A DNA stretch of 64,000 nt from Amphimedon queenslandica (Eukaryota; Porifera; Demospongiae; Haplosclerida; Niphatidae): positions 254,862 to 318,861 of the forward strand of contig NW_003546268.1 of assembly GCF_000090795.2 (NCBI RefSeq). Reading direction: 5' to 3'. This document shows, in pieces, positions 30,233 to 41,861 of the stretch. The position numbers were made by a program, and so were the translations under genes. How positions within the stretch are numbered: position 1 is the stretch's first letter; every line of letters begins with the position of its first letter. The notes under the pieces are model-generated. The model was not told the DNA's origin. It saw only the letters and a list, made by a program, of their open reading frames with translations, and ran no database searches.

Positions 30233-30890
30233 TGGCCCTAAGAAACATGACTAAGACGTTGTCATATCTGCTCCTTTTCTTGGAGGACAATGGCCTAGGG
30301 ATTGCTTCAGAGGATAGGATAGGTAGCAAGGATGTAGGCAATGAATGTATCTACAAGATCCAGAAGAGGATCTATGATTATAGAGTTATAGGCAAATGCA
30401 AGCTATGTATATTGCCTATTACAAATCTATACTACAATAATTGCTTGCTAATAGGTAATGAGAAGGAAATGGAAGAGCTGGAAGACAGTTAAAATTAAGG
30501 ATATTCCATCAGAAATAGCCAATGTACATGTACCTTTAGAAGAAGCTACCCCCAAACACAAGTGATGACACTCCTGAGGTTACATGTAGCATAAGATCTA
30601 CTTGTACGTCAAAGAAGAGGACCATTACCCCATCTAAGACTAAGGTATGTAATAAGAAGAGAAAAACACTTGTAAATAACATTTTAAATTGTTTTGCATA
30701 AATTTTCTACATCTTTTTCTACATCTATGTACATGTATATATAGGCTGAAGAGTTTCCAATCATTGATACACTTGCTCCTCCTAGCACTACAGTTACATG
30801 TAGTAGCATTGCTATATCTCCTAAAGCTCCTACTACAGTTGATGTATCTTTTCCACCAGTTGACATTATGATCCTCTAAAAATGATTTAA
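30233..30890 (+). other. Foreign segment inside Tc1 element, possible captured gene piece
   Basis: The frame from 30232 reads MALRNMTKTLSYLLLFLEDN then GLGIASEDRIGSKDVGNECI, ending at 30492. Further on, shifted frames give TPEVTCSIRSTCTSKKRTIT, a donor at about 30645, an acceptor at about 30744, and AEEFPIIDTLAPPSTTVTCS. The GT-AG pair and Ser/Thr-rich text look like exon remnants. I do not recognise a family. Confidence 0.35.
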
Positions 30891-31066
30891 CAAGATTGCT
30901 GGTGTCTTTAGAATCATTGTCTTGCTCAAAACAGTATTCATCATCAGAAAAATGGCTAGTAATAAATGGCAGAAGTCCTTTTTCTATCACTGTGCATAAA
31001 TTTCAAGCATTCAAAATTCCCTTAAATATGACCAGTGTTGTTGATAGGCCTTGGTTTCATCTTCTC

Positions 31067-31268
31067 AGCTCATTTTGTTTTCTAAAGCAGACACGAACAT
31101 GTCTATCCAACTCTGCAGAGCACTCATCTGTGAATACAACGTTATCAAACTGACAGTTCTCAGTACCAGCTCATTTTGTTTTCTAAAGCAGACACAAACA
31201 TGTCTATCCAACTCTGCAGAGCACTCATCTGTGAATACAACGTTATCAAACTGACAGTTCTCAGTACC
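31067..31268. repeat. 101-bp tandem duplication inside the Tc1 transposase
   Basis: Copies are 31067-31167 and 31168-31268 and differ by only a base or two (acgaac/acaaac). The unit encodes the VVFTDECSAELDRHVRV block on the minus strand. The 101-bp period shifts the frame, so it destroys the transposase. The near identity indicates a recent event or an assembly error. Confidence 0.85.
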
Positions 31269-31919
31269 GGCACCATTCCAATCTTTTCTGCTTATTGACC
31301 TCCCTTACTAATTGGCAGTATTTAGGGCAGGTAGACCTCCATTCAAGACTCTATCTTCCTCTTCTTATTGTTCTAACAGACACTGAGAGCTAAGGACACT
31401 TCTCAATAAATTCATTTCTTATGATTCTTGACATCAATTCATCATTTTCTTGAGTTCTACGATCAATAAACCTCAGATGCTCTTCACTAAGTATCCTTTT
31501 TTGCTTCTTGGGAAGATCACCTATATTACCTGTTGCTACATACATTTTAAGCAACTTATAAGCTCCATCTTGATATACATGTAGCAATGTTTTCCTCCAA
31601 GAGCCTATTTTTTATTGACTTAACAGTGTATCCAAGAGTTCTGAAAAGAACTATTCTCCTTCTAGTTTCCACTAAAACTCTTGCCATTTTGAAATCTGAC
31701 AAATCAAAACTCAAGAAAGAGTAAACTAGTTTAAACTAATTGGAAACTAACATTCGCCATGCGCAAACGTTACCACAAACAAACATGACTTGTGTAAACT
31801 CAAACGTCTTGTGGAGGCTTAAATTATCAATGTTTAATTAGGTTTATTACATTCACTATATGAGTTTACTCTAGTTCAGCAATCGTTTGTAAACTTATTG
31901 CTGACCAGTGCTGTAGTAA

Positions 31920-32574
31920 GTGAAAGCAGATGCTATTTTGATTCTCTATCGGCTGATATGTGGGCTACAGTCATTTTAATTAAATGCATGGGTTTTTGTT
32001 CTGTGTATGTTCAAAAATGGCAACATACAATGTAGCAGATGCTATTTGGATTCTCTATTGACTCTCCTAAGGAAATTCGGAATTTCATTTACAAATGTAT
32101 GCAAACCCAACACACAACCATTTCATTTAGGTCACAATAAACACGCCCACCAAGACACGCCTGCAGCATTAGCCATTACAAAAACAATGACAACACGTCA
32201 TGAAATATTGCATTACTTTAAATCAATCAACGTGCCAAGAGTAGATAATTATTTAGGGAGAGTGTCTAACTGCCTTGTAGTAGGTGAAACATCACTACTA
32301 GTTTTAATTGATGAGAGACAACAAGAGTGAGTGTGCCTAGCCGCCTACTAGACACAAATGTAGAAGAACAGCCCAGGAGACTTTAGATTGATACTAAAGT
32401 GTGAATTGCAGAGACTCCACAACAGCCAGGAAACCTTGTTGAGTAAACCCAACAGCCATTTTTCCCTTCTTCAGCCACACCCAGTATGTGCAAATGGCCA
32501 AAAACGCACAAGAAAGACTATGTGGACTAACACAGTGATGCTTCAGCTGCTACTGTATAAGTCGTTTTTTCGAG
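31920..32574 (+). other. Unassigned intronic sequence before the gap
   Basis: The flank of the Tc1 element is partly duplicated: 'gctacagtcatttt' to 'aatggcaacata' occurs at 29975-30041 and again at 31966-32030. An open frame at 32007-32330 ends in KTMTTRHEILHYFKSINVPR then VDNYLGRVSNCLVVGETSL. It is not recognised and may be chance. Confidence 0.35.
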
Positions 32575-33362
32575 NNNNNNNNNNNNNNNNNNNNNNNNNN
32601 NNNNNNNNNNNNNNNNNNNNNNNNNNNNNNNNNNNNNNNNNNNNNNNNNNNNNNNNNNNNNNNNNNNNNNNNNNNNNNNNNNNNNNNNNNNNNNNNNNNN
32701 NNNNNNNNNNNNNNNNNNNNNNNNNNNNNNNNNNNNNNNNNNNNNNNNNNNNNNNNNNNNNNNNNNNNNNNNNNNNNNNNNNNNNNNNNNNNNNNNNNNN
32801 NNNNNNNNNNNNNNNNNNNNNNNNNNNNNNNNNNNNNNNNNNNNNNNNNNNNNNNNNNNNNNNNNNNNNNNNNNNNNNNNNNNNNNNNNNNNNNNNNNNN
32901 NNNNNNNNNNNNNNNNNNNNNNNNNNNNNNNNNNNNNNNNNNNNNNNNNNNNNNNNNNNNNNNNNNNNNNNNNNNNNNNNNNNNNNNNNNNNNNNNNNNN
33001 NNNNNNNNNNNNNNNNNNNNNNNNNNNNNNNNNNNNNNNNNNNNNNNNNNNNNNNNNNNNNNNNNNNNNNNNNNNNNNNNNNNNNNNNNNNNNNNNNNNN
33101 NNNNNNNNNNNNNNNNNNNNNNNNNNNNNNNNNNNNNNNNNNNNNNNNNNNNNNNNNNNNNNNNNNNNNNNNNNNNNNNNNNNNNNNNNNNNNNNNNNNN
33201 NNNNNNNNNNNNNNNNNNNNNNNNNNNNNNNNNNNNNNNNNNNNNNNNNNNNNNNNNNNNNNNNNNNNNNNNNNNNNNNNNNNNNNNNNNNNNNNNNNNN
33301 NNNNNNNNNNNNNNNNNNNNNNNNNNNNNNNNNNNNNNNNNNNNNNNNNNNNNNNNNNNNNN
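32575..33362. other. Assembly gap (788 N)
   Basis: This is a run of N. It begins just after unassigned intronic sequence and ends 53 bases before the donor side of the SNRNP200 exon at 33416-33602. It probably hides the missing exon or exons of about 85 residues. Long reading frames that appear to cross it are artefacts of undetermined codons. Confidence 0.99.
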
Positions 33363-33415
33363 AAGAAATGAAGAGGAACATCTGGTGTGACATATAAAAT
33401 AAAACAATGACATAC

Positions 33416-36400
33416 TAATGAATTGGCTCTCAATGGGGAGCTGCTGGTTCATCAATGACAGGTAATACTGTAATTCAGAGTGCTGAGTGATGAGGATTCC
33501 TTCACCACTTTTATCATATTGGGGCCTGCCAGCTCTACCCAACATCTGGAGGACATCCAGCATACCCAACTCCACCCACCTTCCTTTCTCTGGACTATAC
33601 ACCTAACAAAGAAAAAGAACATAAAGGAAACAAAATAACAATAATAATACTACATCAAGTTTAAATTAAAATAATAAAAATATAATTTTAAAAGAAGCTA
33701 TACATGTATCTCCATGATGTATATTTACTATCACTCACTATAGCTACCTCTCCCTTTCTAATATTTAAAAACACATTATCTAACAGAATATTATTTTAAG
33801 ACAGAGTGAGGTTATACTGTACATGTATATGTAGGCATAGCAATAGAGGACACACAGAACATGTGTATGACTATAAGTGGGTGAGATGGAGCAACTGTTT
33901 CACAATCCTTTTACTTAAAAACACAAAAGCAATGTCTTAAATAAATGTACATTTACATGTAAATTGATCATGTACTGTACATGTACATGTGTGCACAAGC
34001 TTAGAGCACTCAGTACCTGTGTTCCTTTAATAATGACAGTGTGGGCAGGAAGGTTCACACCCCAGGCAAGTGTTGCAGTGGATACTAGTATCTGAATATG
34101 ACCATCAGCAAACAGTTCCTCAACTAGTGTCCTATCAATCCTGTTCATGCCAGCATTGTGAATAGCAAAACCATAAGGCAACAGATCCTTCAACTCAAGA
34201 TTCTAACAGGTAATATATTACATTTATGCACATAAAGGACTGATTAATTTCCATCTCTCTTACTTTAGTTTGTTCTGCTTCAGTTCTCAATACTTCAGTA
34301 GAGGCACTTCCTTCTTTCAAGAACAGTCCCAGGGTATCCTTCTCTAGGCACATGTCTCGAAGTGCCTTGGCAGTTTTAACAGTTTCTTTGCGAGAATGCA
34401 CAAAAACCAGTACCTGCTGCTTCCCAGCACTCTCTATAACTTTATCATATACTATCTCATTTATCAGCTACATGTAAAAAGAGCCAGTAAATTACATCAG
34501 TGTGATACAGCATACAACATAAATGCACATGTAAATGGTAAACCCCTTAGGTGCGCAGTAACTACAATTAACATGCATCATAAATACAGTATACATGTAC
34601 TTACCTGAAATCTCTTAAGAGCTTTCTTCTCAGTCACTCCAATGTAACTCTGCTCCAGGGGAACTGGACGGAAGCTATTATCAAAATAGAAGAGACCTTT
34701 GGCCGGGTCGACTCTAAGGAACGTAGCAACATCTTCATAGTTTGGTAGAGTAGCTGAGAGACCAACTAGACGTATTGGGTCTTGAGTGGCTTCAATCTGA
34801 CGGATAGTTCTAGCAACAATAGCCTCTAACACAGGACCACGAGTATCATGCAATAAATGAATCTCATCCTTTAGGAAAAAGAGGAAAAAAATAATTACAA
34901 TTATGTGTCAAACACATGTAACAGGCTAACAGCATTGCCTTACAATGATAATTAATCTGACTAGTTGAGTATATGATCTATCTCCACCCTTTCTGGTAAT
35001 AATGTCCCACTTCTCTGGAGTACACACAATTACCTATTCAAGAAGTCATTAAACTTCTTTAGCTAGTAATTCTTACCTGAGTGGCTGCAACCTGCTCTTT
35101 GGTAAGCTGATGGTCACCAGTTAATTCACTGACTGTGATATTGTAACAAGCTAAACGCTAAGAAAGAGAAAGAGAGATTTTACTAAAGAGAAATGTGCAT
35201 ATTTATTTATTTATTTGAGGACAAGTCCAGCTAATGCCTCAAAGATGTTGCTTAACATATTCCTCAGCCCATACTGAATACACACTCTCAGTCTTTCTGC
35301 TCAAAACTCAAAACACCAGACACACACACACACATCAAATAATCTAGAAATTAAGTCACTATTACTGTACTAGCATGTAGCTATGGCTGCATGGCCTAGA
35401 GAGGGGAACTGGGGGGGGGGCTAACATGTTTACTGACACTAAACTCTTACCACCTACATGTATAGCTGCCTTCCTTATAAAGCTGTTCTACCAATAAGGC
35501 TCTACTTGTATTAATAGTTGAAACACTTACAGCTTCACTAACAGCACCTCTTTTTCTAACCTGCCCTCAGTCATCACATGCCATGTGTTCTGAAGCCAGA
35601 GCCTGCCAGACTGGAAGGAGGGGGAGAGGTGTGTTTACATGCATGGGGTACAAGGGGCAGGCTGATTAAATATTGAAAATTCAATTTCAAGTAATTGAGT
35701 TTAATGTTGAAAAACTCATGAAACCGTATAAAACTGGCAATATGATGGCATGGGTAGAGAGCAAAGTAATGGGTAAGAAGAAGAAGAGAAGGTCTCTTGT
35801 GGGAATATATGATGTCAGACATATTATGAAAGTGAGAATAATTATTAATAACAGATGGTTACAACCAAAAACAAATTGCTAACAAAATACTCTTTACATA
35901 CTTTACTAAAATTGGCGACCATTTCTTGGACAAGGGACCTCATTGGTGCAATATAGACAATCTTAAAATCATCCAAACTGACAGAAGTGCTGTCACCTGG
36001 TGTAGCCATGTGCTTACTGATCTCTCTTGCTATACACAATAGGGCTACATTAGTCTTACCAGCACCCTATCAATTAATAATGAGGAGAGGAAGAGAGGGA
36101 GAAAGAAAAGAACATGTGTATACTGTAAAAGGATTCATTTTTGTGTGTACATGTATTTAATCTTCTACATGTAGCTTCCTAAATCTTTTTTAATTTTGGG
36201 GCTTTAAATAATTTCACAAATGGACAGCTAAGGAAAACTTGTACATAATAGGATTCTCTATTTACAGTATACACTGTACATGATAAAAACTAGTAGATGG
36301 ACATGTATACACATACATAGCTCAGTATACCCTATAAAGCTTTAATTTGGCGGAGTTTTATTTTGGTGATTGGCGGTTTGCAAGTAGAATTGCCAATATT

Positions 36401-39400
36401 AAAACCGCCAATCATAAATGCGCATGCTCATTAATGCACATGCATGTACACAAAAATTGCCAAATTAAAAACCGCCAATTACAATTTTACAGCAAAATCG
36501 CCAAAATAAAGTGCTACACGGTATACTCATAACCTGTTGATCAGATATGACTCACTGTAGGTGCACAGAGCAACAGGTTCTCATCAGACTGCAGTGCCAC
36601 ATCAGACAATCGACTCTGAATACGATTAAGACTCTTATATGTCATGAAAGCTCCTTGGGCCCAGACTGGTAGAGAACTGATTGGCTTTAAAGACTATCAA
36701 AAAGGAGGAGTAATAACTGATGGATTTCCCCTGACAAGTTGACCTTACCTCTTTCACTTCATAAGGCTTTGATTTTTGAGCAGGAACATGGACCTCTTCA
36801 TAACCTTAAAAGACAACAACAACAATAATAATAATAATAATAACACATGATCATGTGCTGTATGAAAATTTTGACCTGATTTCAATAAAATTTGAAATTT
36901 TAAAACCAAAGTCACTGTACTATATAAATGTAGTACATAGTCTTTGGCCAAATGTTACCAAAATAAGTAGGAGAAATTCTCCATTTTAATAATTTTTCTG
37001 ATGCATATACATGTACATGTTTTTATGTTGTGTAACAAGACTCCAATCAAACTTGAGTTTTTTTTACAAATTTTTAGTGAAAAATTGTAAATTTTGCAGA
37101 TTTCAAAATTACTTGAAGATTCGCAATTACATGTATTTGAAGATTCACAATTATTTGAATATTAGCGAAAACTAATTCTGTGAAAATGAATTTATTATGG
37201 CAAAAGATAGCAGACAGTATAATTTCAGAAAAATTAAATCCACAAAATTTACAACCCACAAAAATTTTGAGCTACATGTACATGTATAAGGTACTAAAAG
37301 CCATGTACAGTAAATGTACATGTACTGGGTGCTTGTCAGCTCATGAAGTATGCTTTGTTGGAAACCTTAGTTTGTCATATAATTTGTACCTTTTTTAGTT
37401 TGGCGGTAAGACCCAGCTGGGAGCTGACATCGTTTGTTAGCCATAAAATGGCTTCCCTGAGTAAATGTCATCTCATCAAGATCAAGAACCTTACGAGAAC
37501 CCATCTGGAGGTGAAAATAAAGAGAGAATAAGAGATAACACAGAATCAATATGATACCTTACCTTCTTCTTTTCTTTCTGTGTCATGTCCTCAGCTGTTA
37601 AATCAGACTCAAGTTTAGACTTCCTAGCAGCAGCCTTCCTTGCCCTCTCCTCCTGTACAATGTCCTCATCCTCTACCTCTGACAGTGACTATTAAAGAGA
37701 GCAATCAAATAAGTTGTACATGCATACATTTGTATGTGTGCTAGCTGCTTCCAGTATAGTAGTATACAGTCAATTTTGCTGTTAAAAAATTCATGTAACT
37801 ACTAATCCTAGAATATCAATGTACATGTACCCTGAAAGGCTATGGATGAGTTCTGGTAACATAATCAGGCATCACAATAATTCCTATACATGTACATGTA
37901 ATAATACATGTTGCAGTTTATTTTGCCAAAATATTTTTAATTGAAAAAACACAACAAATATTAGAGCCCTTCATAAAATTAAGGAATAAATGTACATGCA
38001 TATGTATCTCATCTTTATCTATCAAGTTCTGATGCAATCAGAATTCATATTCAGCAAATAACCCAATTCCAAAATAATGAAATAAAAAATGATACATGCA
38101 TTTACATGTACCAAAATGAGAGAGAGAGAGAGTAGTCAAAGTGCAGTGCAGTGATAATAAGGTGGGGCTACAAATATGACAAAATATGCTCTTTTCTTCC
38201 ATTTCGACAAAAATAAATCAGACTACCTGTTACTTACTTTCAAAATGGCTGCCTTCACAGGATCAGAAATCATCTCCTCTTCTAGATCACTCTTAGCTTT
38301 AGCTGTCTCAGCCTTCGCCAATAGAGTACAATAAAGAACTGGGAGAAAGAGCAATCATGAATCATAACAATTACCATGTACATCTACATGTATGCATGTC
38401 TCTCACCAGTCCATCTGTTTTTAAACAATAACTTAATGAAAGCAAATTGATCCATTCCTAATTGAAGAACCAACTTATTTTCACAATCTCTATCATCAAT
38501 AGCATTCTAAAAGAGGGCCGGGGGAAGGAAGGGAGAAAGAGAGAGGAGGAGGAAAGCAAGGTAAGGAAGGTAGAGATGTCTGTGTGTGTGTCCATAACAA
38601 ATACATGTACAAGTACATTCCTCTCATTAAACAATTAAATAAATATTTTTAGTACATGTAATTTCACCAGACAATTACAACCAAACACGTACATGTACGT
38701 CGCATGCACTACAGAAGCAGGCCACATTCTTCTATCAATTAGGTAGCATTATAAACCCATACATGTAGGGTTAGGACAATAACTCCCAAATATACATAAC
38801 GGTTATAGCATTTCAAAAATTCGGTCAAACTAGCAAACACAAATTATTGCAATTATACCTAAACATGATACACCATTCATACTCACGTACCTTGAGAATG
38901 TCCAAGACTTCATCAGCTTTCTTTTGTGAAGCCTACAAATGAAATAGAATAACCGAAACTGAGGCATGAAGGAAGAAAAAATAACAACAAATGCATGCAA
39001 GAACAACAAATGAATTGATACTGATCAGATACAGAGAAAAGAAGAGACATAATTACTAAAGGATCTTTCATAAATTTATTTATTTCTCTCTGGAGCCAGT
39101 AGGCATCAACAGTCCTGGGCTCTAATGTATCTTTCTGCCTTGAACCAGCCCCACCAGCTTCAGTATCCAACTACACAGGATTCACATTATGAGCCTCACA
39201 TCAGTACAGTGGCATTAGAGTAACTCACATGAGTTTGAAGGACTCCCTCATAGTCTGCTTCAATGCCTTCATTATCCTCTTCTTCTCTCTCTTCTCTCGC
39301 CACACCTTTCTCCAAGTGCAGTTCCTAATGAACATTGTACATACACAAGCATAGGCATATAAATGTAAACACTCCTTTATCTCCAGCTCTCATACATGTA

Positions 39401-41861
39401 TACATGTACATGTACATGCAGCTAATATAAATTGGTCATGCAACCATGTTTGATTAAATAAGTGTATAATTTTGTAAAAATGCTAATTAGCAAGTGGGGA
39501 GTGGCACAGGCCATAGTCTTTAAATTCGTGTACATTAGAGATGAGCAATTAATGTATAACAGTTTTCTGATGGTACTGTGTAGCCATAAATGGCTCAGTT
39601 AGCAAAGAGCCATGCATACTCACTTGCTCTTCATCTTCATTAAATACAACAGCAACTCCGTATGTTTCATCAATGCCTTCATCTAGACAAAAGAGAGGAA
39701 ATTAAGAAAGGAGATATGTACATTAAACAACTAAAGCAACTTAAGTATCATTATACCTCCAGCTGATGCTTGCTTGTCAGCTCCATAGTCAGCTATCTTT
39801 CTGCTAAGACCCGAAAGTTGTGCAAACTGTTCATCACTTATATCACCAAGTAATGAATTAATCTCTTTATGCTTCTCTTTCTCCTGCAGGAGACGGAGAA
39901 AGAATGAGATATCAAATTACAAGAGTATAGAATGACATGACATACTTTCATCCGCTCTTCTTTTAGTGTGGCCAATACTTCATCAGCAGCTCCACAAAGA
40001 ATATCCCTCGGCTAATACAATACAATAAAAGGAATCATAATACATACACACGCACACACTGTGCACACAAACTTAGTGCAAGGAGTTACGTGTACATATA
40101 GATTGAAAAATAATAAAGTGAAAAATAAATATACACACACATGCATGTATAAATGGCAACATACATGTACATGTAGTTACTAGTATACTGAAGAATCTCA
40201 GTAATAATGAAGGCAGTTAAGTTAATACATGTAAAATAAACAAAGAAAGGAAACAGGGACAACCAACAATAATCATAAGTAAAAGCAATGTAGCTGCATA
40301 GGTGTACTATACATTGTAAGAGTTGTTAACATTAACACAGCAGTAATGTATGTGTGCCTGTGTATTACAGCTAGATGTGCAATAGACAAAATGATTTTAA
40401 CACAAAGCCAAAGTTTACATTTAACATGCAGACACAGTGCATTCCATTGATATTGTAATACCTATCAACATAAACTGTTGAATAATCCCTGTCTCTACTT
40501 CTATACACTGTTAAAAGGTCACTTCATTACTGACCGTCATTATAATTTATTTATCTTATAATATACATGTAGCTGACAGAGTGCAGTGATATGTACATGT
40601 ACATGTACCATAATAGTGAGAGAGACTGAGAGAGAAAGAGACACATGTTCACAACAGAATGTGTCTATGCATGCATATCCCATTACAACATAATAGTAAA
40701 TCAGAATTGTACTCCATAAAAATACAATAAGTAGTCACATTACACATGCTCTTTCTGTACCACTCCTAGTGATACTAATTTGTACATGTACACCCAATTA
40801 TGATGTACGAGTGAGTGTGTGGGCAATGCTACACGTATACAATTAGGTACAGTATTTGTACTGCTACAGTACAGTAGTAAGTGGGTGGTAAAGTAAAATA
40901 ATAAAATTAAAAGGCTAATAGATATCCTGATAATATAATATTGAATTACCTGATCACCAATAGATTTCTGTATGAAGGTAAGCAACAGTTCATACGTCTC
41001 ACGCGACTCTTTAGTCCTTGGACGATAATAGAGTCCTGATATCTCCTCCATTTCCTTGGAGAGGAGTCCTCCTGATCCTTTAGGTATAAAAGAATAGAAC
41101 TCTGAACTATCATGTCTGGGCTTTTTCCTGTATTAAAATACATTCATAATTTCAATTTTGTGCAAAAACACAAAATTCATAAAAAAGATGAAAACCTTCT
41201 AATATTATAGATCAATCAATATGCCTCATTGTTTTCCTTCACTTTTTAGGTCCTTTTTCTTCATCAGGAGGGCGTGTCCTTTGTGCCCTGTCTCCCATTC
41301 TAGTCCCAGAGAGTTTACCAACTAGTGTCAGCACCTCACCTGTGGCCTCATCCTTCCCACGTCTTTGAATCAGAGAAGTATCAGCTTGCAGTACAAGATT
41401 GGATGTCTATAGTTTATAATTAATATTAATCACAAGAACACCCCTTTTAATGACCTTCAGTTACACATACATGTACATGTACAAATGTATACATGTACTT
41501 AATTCTTAATTATGTGTAAAACATGTATCATGTATACATACAGTACAGTGGCAAATTTTAGCTGAGCAGAATCAATTTCATCATGCTGCCGGGGCCAAGT
41601 GATAAAAATATAATTACCATCCTTACAAGGTATGGTCATACATGTACATCATACGGACATTCTCAAATCATAAAATGACAAATGTTTTACCCAATAGATA
41701 CTGTGAATTTGAAGGAAAATTACCAGTACATTACATTTTTAGTATTAATATTATAGATCACGTGATCGACCATGTGATAAAATACATGCACCTAGGCTGC
41801 TCAGTTCTAAACTCACCGCTCCATACTCATACTGAGCAGCACGAGCGTGTTCCTCAGCCAT
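33416..41861 (-). CDS. SNRNP200: SNRNP200/Brr2, N-terminal exon block
   Basis: This is the 5' half of the same gene, 22 exons: 33416-33602, 34017-34202, 34264-34467, 34605-34868, 34944-35033, 35077-35157, 35902-36066, 36556-36693, 36749-36804, 37390-37504, 37563-37688, 38238-38338, 38407-38506, 38891-38932, 39057-39170, 39229-39324, 39624-39682, 39757-39883, 39946-40011, 40950-41127, 41243-41406, 41817-41861. The ATG at 41859-41861 starts [15 protein letters not shown], which matches the family's N-terminus. It encodes the N-terminal plug region, then helicase cassette 1 with APT/GAGKTN split across exons 36556 and 35902, DEIH at the start of exon 34605-34868, [10 protein letters not shown], and [14 protein letters not shown] in 33416-33602. 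The last exon ends in phase 1 after ...LPIESQFI. The next coding sequence seen is [13 protein letters not shown] at 8054, so about 85 residues of helicase/Sec63 linker are absent. Total here is about 901 residues. Confidence 0.97.
35160..35420. repeat. Simple repeats in SNRNP200 intron
   Basis: The intron between exons 35077-35157 and 35902-36066 has an ATTT run (about 35203-35215), a CA run (about 35319-35333) and a run of about ten G (35411-35420). These are ordinary microsatellites. The remainder to 35900 shows no gene. Confidence 0.8.
36326..36530. mobile_element. Short MITE-like element
   Basis: The left end AGTATACCCTATAAAGCTTT and the right end (complement AGTATACCGTGTAGCACTTT) form imperfect terminal inverted repeats. 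The arms continue as TTTGGCGGAG/TTTTGGCGAT. No frame lies inside. Related ends are seen at 52004-53399 and 61556-61803. Confidence 0.6.

Larger units (their letters stand above)
30044..31913 (-). mobile_element. Chimeric Tc1/mariner element with TIRs
   Basis: The ends CAGTACTGGTCAGCAATAAG (30044) and its near-exact complement (ending 31913) are flanked by TA at 30042-30043 and 31914-31915. On the minus strand, a broken transposase reads MARVLVETRRRIVLFRTLGY (about 31685), then YKLLKMYVATGNIGDLPKKQ (31560-31500), VVFTDECSAELDRHVRV (31150-31090 and again at about 31250), and EQDNDSKDTSNLVKSFLEDH (about 30880). These are the helix-turn-helix start and two catalytic blocks. The transposase breaks off at about 30855. 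The rest (30233-30855) is unrelated plus-strand text shared in part with 20650-21035. Confidence 0.8.
8055..33415 (-). other. Giant SNRNP200 intron (or two introns) filled with transposon debris
   Basis: The two SNRNP200 blocks are collinear and on the same strand, so this 25-kb interval is intronic. All other introns of the gene are about 45 bp to 1 kb. The missing coding stretch is about 255 bp, and its length must be 2 modulo 3 from the flanking phases. I could not find it in the readable bases, so the 788-bp N run at 32575-33362 is the likeliest place. If so, the long intron runs from 8055 into that gap. The interval contains the mobile-element pieces listed separately. Confidence 0.85.

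Noticed and set aside
32388-33602. Long open frames on both strands of about 290-350 codons
   Set aside because: They run through the 788-N gap; undetermined codons create false openness. Only the SNRNP200 exon 33416-33602 is real.
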